From Phycisphaerae bacterium (GTDB lineage Bacteria; Planctomycetota; Phycisphaerae; UBA1845; UTPLA1): a stretch of 12,187 nt of DNA. A program made the position numbers and the translations under genes. The notes under the pieces are model-generated. The model was given only the letters and a program-made list of their open reading frames with translations. It ran no database searches and had not been told where the DNA came from. The stretch covers positions 1 through 12,187 of the forward strand of contig JAJDEC010000312.1 in assembly GCA_029259995.1 (NCBI GenBank), in the 5' to 3' direction. Below are positions 7,117 through 12,187 of the stretch, piece by piece. Within the stretch, counting starts at the first letter, position 1; each line of letters starts with the position of its first letter.

Positions 7117-7144
7117 AATATAAGCTCAACGGCCCGCCTGTAAA
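7117..7144 (-). promoter_or_regulatory. Sigma-70-like promoter of the zinc-finger/AT-hook gene
   Basis: On the minus strand TTTACA (7144-7139) and TATATT (7122-7117) each match consensus at 5/6 positions with a 16-base spacer. Transcription would begin near 7110, leaving a leader of about 42 bases that holds the AAGGTGAG ribosome site. The surrounding sequence is AT-rich compared with the rest of the window. Confidence 0.5.
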
Positions 7145-7800
7145 GTCGTATCGATCTCCAAATGCGCACTCCAGCGATGTATTTAGACGATTCGGGAATT
7201 GGGATGATGCGCCTTCGTATGGTGGCATTTCAAAGATTGACGGAGTGTCGAACACCGGCTTCGCGGCGGGTTCCGCCGGCGCCAATTCCCCAAATCCTGG
7301 CAATTGAGCATTATTCCCAGTCAACACGGGCCTCGAATGCGCCCCGAAATCTCTCGTGAATATCCGGACCCCGGATCGCATGAAGCCAACCTTGCCATGA
7401 ATATCCAATTCAGAGTCATGGGGCTCACGATTCCAATGGGCATGGCAAACTCGAGGAGACTTTCGGGATTGCAGGGATTGTCGTTCTGTCTCGACATGTT
7501 CGGGGGCATCGTAATTACACAGGAATTGCTCGAATGAGCGAATCGGGAGAAGTCCGGCAAACCAGACTGGGATCAGGGCGGCACGCTTAGAAGCGATCAG
7601 TCGATGTCCGCTCGATTCCCAACGAACGATGGCAACAGCATTCAAGAATTGCAAAGACAATCGGGCGAGACTGCAAAGCATGGTCGCATCCGGCCCGCAA
7701 CGACGGATCAGATTTCGACGAGTTCAGATTCTTCGTTTTGGGTTTCCGTCAAGCGATTCATTCCACGCGGAGGTCAATCGTCAGGCAGGGCCGTTTCGAG
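7145..7800. other. Long stretch without a supported gene
   Basis: About 650 bases between the zinc-finger promoter and the phosphoesterase stop hold several open frames but none that I can call a gene. The longest, 203 codons on the minus strand (7681 to 7070), ends one base before the zinc-finger ATG, but in the stretches I sampled its third codon positions are only about 40% G/C, far below the genes nearby, and it shows no domain, signal peptide or good start. A shorter plus-strand frame (TTG 7304 to 7537) has better third-position GC but no recognisable motif. The segment is more AT-rich than its surroundings. It may be a decayed gene, a long 3' region or regulatory DNA. No hairpin terminator was seen after the phosphoesterase stop. 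Confidence 0.4.
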
Positions 7801-8790
7801 TTACGCATCCACGGCCTTCCAGCCGTAGCGGACATAGTCGCGATCGAATGTCCCGTCGTTGAAGAGGTTGATCAGCGCATATCCTTCGTCAAATTCCTGA
7901 TGTCGTCCTTTCCACCAATTGCCTGAGACAGCGCCGTTGCAGAAATACGTGACGCCGTTGTAGTCAACGCGATCCACAAGATGCAGATGGCCGCTGATGC
8001 AGACTTTCACATTGGGATGTTTGTTAAACAGGTCCTTGATCCGACGGGCGTCAATATGAATCCATGCGCCGGGCACTTTCCAGTCGCCCGTCTTTTCACA
8101 TTCGCCATCGAAATACGCCGCCGCCGACAGAATCGGGATGTGCGACATGACCAGAATCGGGGTTGAATTCGGCGTCTTCGCCAAGTCTTCGGCAAGCCAT
8201 TCAAACTGGCGTTCATCCAGTTTCGCCTTGTAACTGTCGCCGTCCGGAAAGCTGCTGTCGAGAATGACGAAATGCCAGCCGGCTCGATCAAAGCTGCGAA
8301 ATCGACTGGTTATCCCGAATTCGTCAAGCGCCCATTTCTTGCCGTACAGGTCCTCGTTGCCGGTGCAACCGCTCTTTGCCTTTGTCCATCCCCAGACATC
8401 GTGATTTCCGATGCAATGTACGATGGGGAGCGAAGATTCGGCTTTGAGTACTCGCTTCCACAAGTCCCACTGCACGCGCGTCCGGGCTTTGTCCTGTCGC
8501 AATGAATCCATGATGGAATCGCCGCCATTGAACAGGATGTCCGGCTTGTCCGGCAACGATTGAACGTGTCGCAAACAGGCCGCCATCCCCAATCCGGCCG
8601 ACCGTTCTGGCTGGACGTGAATATCCGTCAAATGGGCGATTCGAAGCACACGCTTCACGTCCCGCCGGTCCGCTGATTGTTGCGAATCATCCGCGGCAAA
8701 GGCAGACGTCGCGCCGACGAGTCCCGTCGCGGCGACAGTGGCGCCAATCGTCGTCTTCAGCATGTCGCGTCGATTCATCTCGTATTTCAT
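7801..8790 (-). CDS. Tat-exported calcineurin-like metallophosphoesterase
   Basis: The product is 329 residues from ATG 8790, which has GGGAGA at normal distance; the open frame extends further upstream without a signal or ribosome site. The N-terminus is a Tat signal: NRRDMLK (6-12), then a hydrophobic stretch to an AFA|A cleavage site near 32. The metal-binding motifs of the calcineurin-like (MPP) superfamily are all present: DIH (56-58), GGD (89-91), GNHD (128-131), His217 in MSHIPI, and GHLH (267-270). They hold two metal ions that activate water to cut phosphate mono- or diesters. The arrangement resembles CpdA/Icc-like and purple-acid-phosphatase-like periplasmic enzymes; the substrate is unknown. 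Export folded through Tat fits a metal cofactor loaded in the cytoplasm. It seems to be a single-gene unit. Confidence 0.92.
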   Translation of the reverse strand: MKYEMNRRDMLKTTIGATVAATGLVGATSAFAADDSQQSADRRDVKRVLRIAHLTDIHVQPERSAGLGMAACLRHVQSLPDKPDILFNGGDSIMDSLRQDKARTRVQWDLWKRVLKAESSLPIVHCIGNHDVWGWTKAKSGCTGNEDLYGKKWALDEFGITSRFRSFDRAGWHFVILDSSFPDGDSYKAKLDERQFEWLAEDLAKTPNSTPILVMSHIPILSAAAYFDGECEKTGDWKVPGAWIHIDARRIKDLFNKHPNVKVCISGHLHLVDRVDYNGVTYFCNGAVSGNWWKGRHQEFDEGYALINLFNDGTFDRDYVRYGWKAVDA

Positions 8791-8840
8791 TTCAAGAGTC
8801 TCCCGTGTCCTTACGCAATCAATCGAAGCGGACGCAGAGC

Positions 8841-8846
8841 ATAATA
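8841..8846 (-). promoter_or_regulatory. Possible -10 element of the phosphoesterase gene
   Basis: On the minus strand TATTAT (5/6 to consensus) lies about 50 bases before the ATG at 8790 and would give a leader of about 45 bases. A matching -35 hexamer is not clear at 16-18 bases; TTGTGA sits 24 bases upstream, which is too far. Weak call. Confidence 0.28.
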
Positions 8847-9122
8847 CATCGAGCCGCGCGGAGACAGGATTCACAAATGAACGATGCATGAAGATCTTCT
8901 GGACGATGTGAAAGCAGGCTGTGAAAAGCACGACACGGAGTATCGTCGCCACACTCGGACGCTGCTTCAGCCTCGTGTTTGTACGTGATGCGATGTGCAT
9001 TTGGGGGGACTAGAATCCGATCAACTCGTGCAGGATGAAACGCGCCTGATTCAGCCGCAGACCGTCGATTGGATAAGAGCCTGCATTCGGATTTGGATTT
9101 GCACCGGAGTTAGAAAATCTTA
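8847..9122. other. Intergenic region with a possible orphan protein C-terminus
   Basis: The region separates the phosphoesterase from the divergently placed SRPBCC gene. Its left part is probably the upstream regulatory region of the phosphoesterase. On the minus strand a frame ending at TAG (9010-9012) reads DGLRLNQARFILHELIGF with mostly G/C third positions in its last 17 codons, so it looks like the tail of a protein, but reading further upstream quickly loses this bias and runs into the opposite-strand SRPBCC gene. A relic of a lost gene is possible; chance is not excluded. Confidence 0.3.
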
Positions 9123-9659
9123 ATGACCATCTCAGCCGTTCCAGGCACAATACAACAGCCACAGGAGGATTTTCTCGAAATCCGTCCAAGCCCATCGATT
9201 CGAGGTGCACACGAGCTTCGGGCACGGATATTCCTGGAGCGTTCCATTGAGGCGTTGTTTGACTTCTTTTCGGATGCCCACAATTTGCAGTGCATAACGC
9301 CGCGCGACCTGGACTTCACAATCCTGACGCCAGCGCCGATCGAGATGTGCGTAGGTGCACGGATTGACTACAAGCTGCGCGTGCGTCGCATTCCAATCCG
9401 ATGGCAGTCAATAATCAGCATATGGGAACCGCCTTACCGATTCGTTGATGAACAGGTCCAAGGTCCATATCGGATCTGGCGCCATGAGCACCGATTCGAG
9501 GTCGCGGAAGGCGGGACACACGTCATCGATGAAGTGACATTCAAACCAATCGGCGGCGCCCTGATGACTCGACTCTTTGTGGGGCGCGACGTCAGGCGGA
9601 TCTTCGAATTTCGATCAGCGGCGTTGCGGGAGCGATTGGCGACGCCGCTTGGCTCCTAA
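9123..9659 (+). CDS. SRPBCC (START/Bet v1-like) ligand-binding domain protein
   Basis: The 178-residue protein is without signal peptide or membrane helix, so cytoplasmic. The single domain (about 30-165) follows the pattern of SRPBCC proteins often annotated as ligand-binding or cell-division-inhibitor-like: RARIFLERSIEALFDFFSDA.NLQCITP (33-60), then DFTILTPAPIEMCVGARIDYKL, RRIPIRWQSIISIWEPPYRFVDEQVQGPYRIWRHEHRFE, and VIDEVTFKP. This pattern predicts a helix-grip fold around a hydrophobic pocket for a small lipid-like ligand; the ligand is unknown and no catalytic residues are known in this group. ATG 9123 has only a weak upstream signal; no better in-frame start exists before the conserved domain. 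Its TAA overlaps the TAG of the convergent propeller gene by four bases. Confidence 0.88.
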   Translation: MTISAVPGTIQQPQEDFLEIRPSPSIRGAHELRARIFLERSIEALFDFFSDAHNLQCITPRDLDFTILTPAPIEMCVGARIDYKLRVRRIPIRWQSIISIWEPPYRFVDEQVQGPYRIWRHEHRFEVAEGGTHVIDEVTFKPIGGALMTRLFVGRDVRRIFEFRSAALRERLATPLGS

Positions 9660-11167
9660 CAATCGCCGCCAAGCAGACACGAAACAAATCCCGCGATGTC
9701 GTCCATGTTCGTCATCTGGTCGTTATTGAAGTCACCGGCCGCCGCGTCGCAGCTGGGATGTGCCGCGTCATAACCGGCGCGATCTGACAATGCCTGCGAG
9801 AATGCCGCAAGATCGCTTCCGTCAACCTGCTCGTCACAGTTCAAGTCGCCGAACATTGCCACAAACGGCGTTTGATACGCGCGAATCGTGTAGCCGGCGT
9901 CGCAGACAACCAGGATTCCGTCATCTCCCAGCGCCGGTCCGCCGCGCCCGATTTCTGCAACCACGTCCGACCAGAGAACCGTCTGCAAATCCGGCGTGTA
10001 GCAGATAATCCGACCGACAGCGTTGAGCCCGTTATCGACGGTACCGTTGTTCACATACACGCGGCCCGTTACGTCGATCATGAACTGAAAATTCGCCGGC
10101 ATGCTTTGAACATCTTCAACCGGATTTGGCGTCGTGTGAACGATCGCTCCCCAAGTCGGATCAATGGCGATGATGTAGCCGTTCTGATCGATCGTGTACA
10201 CGAGTCCGTTCGGACCGACCGCGTTGGTGCCAAAGACCGACGAGCCCATTGCGACGCGCCACTTTTCGACCAGTGCGACGCCGGTCTCGTCATAGGCGAC
10301 GATTGCTTCGCCGATGCGATTGGCGTAGAGCGTGCCGTCGGGGCCGACCATCGGATTCGCGTGCTGTGCCAGCCCGGCGGCCGAATTGATCGGCCCCGTG
10401 TGGTACTTGAATGCGCCCGTGGCGAGGGAATAGGCGCGAACGCCGATGCCGCCTGTGACGACGCCCCAGACATACACGCGATCGTTGGCGATGGAGACGG
10501 CCGGAGCGCCGCCGTTGCTGGCCGCAACCGTGTAGGGGGACTGCCAAATCGTCAGCCCCGTGTCCTTGTCGATGCGCGCGAGCCGATGTGTCGTGGCGCT
10601 GACGTCGCGCAGATTGCAGATGATGTCTCCATTCTCGGCGAACGCGACGGTTTCCGACGCGCTGTGATGGACCAAATGCTGAGACGCCCAGATGACATTC
10701 CCCGTTGCCGGATCCACTGCGTACATCGTGTCGGGCTTGGGGGCGCCATCGCCGCAGCGACTCACATATAGCTGGCCGTCTCGAACGCCGAGGATGCGAT
10801 TGCTCCATCCTGGATGCGCTGCGTTGACCGGCAGCTGAATCGTCCACACGCGTGCCCCCGTGCGGAGATCAAATGCCTCGATGACGGAACTTCCGGAAAT
10901 GTCGAAAATCGACTCAACGCGACTCGTGAAAACAAAGTCACCCCAGACGAACGGCATGTCCGCCCAGAAGGAATACGTTGCCGTTGACGAGTTCGTCTCC
11001 CACAGGAGATCCGCGTCGACGGGGCCGCGATTCGTCGCGACGCTGTCGCGCGCGGAATTACCGCCGATCGGATTCCAGTCGCCGGCATGGGATTGTGCAA
11101 GCGAAAGGCTCGTGATGAGTACGAAGGCAGTCACGCAGAGCGTGCGAGGACGCTGACGCCACGTCAT
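9656..11167 (-). CDS. Secreted PQQ-type beta-propeller protein with dockerin-like C-terminus
   Basis: The product is 503 residues from ATG 11167, which is preceded by GGGGGAG; a GTG 13 codons upstream is less likely. A Sec signal peptide covers residues 1-28 (basic RQRPR, hydrophobic core, SHA|GD cleavage). The body is built of beta-propeller repeats of the PQQ/YVTN kind, each with an 'A.D..TG...W' turn: 98-108, 150-160, 198-208, 245-255, 291-303 and 334-344. No PQQ-binding catalytic residues of a dehydrogenase could be recognised, so it is probably a structural or binding propeller. The last 65 residues (439-503) hold two EF-hand-like calcium loops, GDLNCDEQVDGSD and GDFNNDQMTNMDD, each followed by a helix, as in type I dockerins. 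In Planctomycetes such ends occur on many secreted proteins without cellulosomes. Location: periplasm or cell surface. Confidence 0.9.
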   Translation of the reverse strand: MTWRQRPRTLCVTAFVLITSLSLAQSHAGDWNPIGGNSARDSVATNRGPVDADLLWETNSSTATYSFWADMPFVWGDFVFTSRVESIFDISGSSVIEAFDLRTGARVWTIQLPVNAAHPGWSNRILGVRDGQLYVSRCGDGAPKPDTMYAVDPATGNVIWASQHLVHHSASETVAFAENGDIICNLRDVSATTHRLARIDKDTGLTIWQSPYTVAASNGGAPAVSIANDRVYVWGVVTGGIGVRAYSLATGAFKYHTGPINSAAGLAQHANPMVGPDGTLYANRIGEAIVAYDETGVALVEKWRVAMGSSVFGTNAVGPNGLVYTIDQNGYIIAIDPTWGAIVHTTPNPVEDVQSMPANFQFMIDVTGRVYVNNGTVDNGLNAVGRIICYTPDLQTVLWSDVVAEIGRGGPALGDDGILVVCDAGYTIRAYQTPFVAMFGDLNCDEQVDGSDLAAFSQALSDRAGYDAAHPSCDAAAGDFNNDQMTNMDDIAGFVSCLLGGDC

Positions 11168-11439
11168 TGAATCTCCCCCAATTGTCGAACTTCGATGCGC
11201 AATCACGGCGACCGTCCGGTTGACGTGTTCCCTTGATTTCCTTGAGTACGCGTTGGCAGGGAATTAGATATTTGTAGATTCTACGTGTGCGATGCGGGGG
11301 CTCTGAAATGATCGGGCGCGCGTGATCGGACGGAGCCGGCGACACGCTGCCCGCGACAGTTTGCCCGGGCTCTTATCGGTTCAATGGATCACAAGGTCCG
11401 CGAAACTGCGAAACGCAGGATCGAATCAATCCTGCCGGG
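11168..11439. other. Intergenic region upstream of the propeller gene
   Basis: These 272 bases contain the GGGGGAG ribosome site of the propeller gene next to 11167 and an AT-rich patch at about 11261-11285 (including ATTCTA/TAGAAT on the two strands) that could hold its promoter, although no good -35/-10 pair was found. No supported gene and no clear terminator for the upstream gene were seen. Confidence 0.35.
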
Positions 11440-12187
11440 TTATTGTGTGGCGTCCAGAAACCCCGCACCGACTTGCGCGGCATGATGTTCAAGATGAAGG
11501 ATGACCGACACGGCGTGTTCCGGATCGGGCGAATTGGCGTGCTTGTGCGGAATCGTGGATTCCACGACGCTCGTCTCCATCAGGCGACGATCCGCTGGAA
11601 CGCCCTGGATGACATCATCGATCCACCTGACAAGGCGCTGGCCGCTCACAAGATCTGACATCCCGATGGCACGTCCGAGGCATTGGAATTCGAATTCTTC
11701 CGCGACAATACGGATCGGTGGTGCTTTGGGATTGCACGGAAAGAACGTCACGAATGTCGACCAGTTTTTCCTGCGGGTGTTGACGACATTGACACCCGGT
11801 GACAACCGGGTTCGCTCATGCATGGGATTCACTTCGGAATACTCAAGTCTTGACTCGGTCTTGACAAACATCTTCCGTCCAAAGACGACAAGCTCCATGT
11901 CGGCGATTCGTAAGGTTCGCCTTGTCCCTTGCCGGTTCTCGAAGATGAATCCGTCCGATGTTCGGCCGAGCCTGAACGCCGAGAATGGGGCAACGGCCGG
12001 AAAGGAGGACTCGCAATATACAATCGTCTTGATTTGTGGCGACTGGATTCGACGCGCCAACGCAAAGGCATCGTTTGCGTGATTTCGAAATGCCACGGGT
12101 CTCGGAACTGTGGAGCGAAGTCGAAGCCGTGCGTCATAGGTCGAAATACCGACGGCGTCGGCGACGTGACGGATTGACGCCGGATCC
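11440..12187 (-). CDS. Conserved hypothetical protein, N-terminus beyond the window (L7/L12-like domain suspected)
   Basis: The frame is open from the right edge to TAA at 11440, giving 248 visible residues; a GTG at 12096 would be an internal start, but the codons before it are still open and protein-like (IRHVADAVGISTYDARLRL), so the gene very probably begins outside. Codon use is like that of neighbouring genes. The first part has the pattern 'I..VA.A.GIS.YDAR.RL....PRPVAF....DA.ALARR........VYCE', close in layout to the C-terminal domain of ribosomal L7/L12 and other ClpS-like adaptor folds. The later part has ELVVFGRKMFVKTESRL, TFFPCNP and a long mixed alpha/beta region, ending in a His-rich tail (HLEHHAAQVGAGF). 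No signal peptide, helix anchor or catalytic motif is visible in this part. Function unknown. Confidence 0.72.
   Translation of the reverse strand, partial: DPASIRHVADAVGISTYDARLRLRSTVPRPVAFRNHANDAFALARRIQSPQIKTIVYCESSFPAVAPFSAFRLGRTSDGFIFENRQGTRRTLRIADMELVVFGRKMFVKTESRLEYSEVNPMHERTRLSPGVNVVNTRRKNWSTFVTFFPCNPKAPPIRIVAEEFEFQCLGRAIGMSDLVSGQRLVRWIDDVIQGVPADRRLMETSVVESTIPHKHANSPDPEHAVSVILHLEHHAAQVGAGFLDATQ

Noticed and set aside
7070..7681. A 203-codon minus-strand open frame ending next to the zinc-finger gene
   Set aside because: Third-position GC in sampled stretches is about 40%, there is no recognisable domain or ribosome site, and competing frames over the same DNA are equally open. Kept as a finding, not as a gene.
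9872..10771. A 299-codon plus-strand open frame inside the propeller gene
   Set aside because: It is antisense to the well-supported secreted propeller protein and its composition (rich in Arg, Asp, His, Val) is typical of a shadow frame in GC-rich DNA.
11687..11698. GAATTCGAATTC palindrome
   Set aside because: It lies inside a coding frame and is explained by Glu-Phe-Glu-Phe codons; no sign of a regulatory or recombination site.
1..12187. tRNA, rRNA, CRISPR arrays, insertion sequences, prophage genes
   Set aside because: No cloverleaf-like or rRNA segments, no regularly spaced direct repeats, and no transposase, integrase or phage structural motifs were seen in any frame.

Overview
The window most likely comes from a planctomycete or a close relative. 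The main clue is a secreted beta-propeller protein that ends in two dockerin-like, calcium-loop repeats of the 'GDLNCDxxVDGSDLAAF ... GDFNNDxxTNMDDIAGF' style, which are abundant in Planctomycetes. Supporting clues are moderately high GC, many genes without a clear Shine-Dalgarno sequence, and conserved hypothetical proteins of a familiar planctomycete type. This assignment is inference; no rRNA or marker gene is present to settle it.

Layout. Positions 1-3289 (+ strand) are a respiratory cytochrome oxidase biogenesis block: the last 30 codons of a heme O synthase (CtaB type), an ABC ATPase and its ABC-2 permease overlapping by four bases, then a membrane-anchored Sco/SenC copper chaperone and a four-helix DUF420 (CtaM/YozB-like) membrane protein, also overlapping by four bases. 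Facing them on the minus strand (3337-3831) is an envelope thioredoxin with a WCKPC site, which could keep Sco or CuA cysteines reduced. A divergent 316-base intergenic region leads to a large FtsK/SpoIIIE DNA translocase (4148-6676, +) with four N-terminal membrane helices, a very acidic linker, motor and gamma domains.

Convergent with ftsK is a 96-residue basic protein (6778-7068, -) that joins one classical eukaryote-style C2H2 zinc finger to an AT-hook. It has its own good promoter (7117-7144) and a hairpin terminator followed by Ts (6716-6750). This is the most unusual item in the window. Upstream of it lie about 730 bases (7069-7800) in which I can support no gene.

The last part holds a Tat-exported calcineurin-like phosphoesterase (7801-8790, -), a cytoplasmic SRPBCC/START-like ligand-binding protein (9123-9659, +), the secreted PQQ-type beta-propeller/dockerin-like protein (9656-11167, -), whose stop codon overlaps the stop of the SRPBCC gene, and a 5'-truncated gene (11440 to the window edge, -). 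That last gene stays open to the end of the window and seems to begin with a domain patterned like the ribosomal L7/L12 C-terminal (ClpS-like) fold.

No tRNA, rRNA, CRISPR array, insertion sequence or phage module was recognised.
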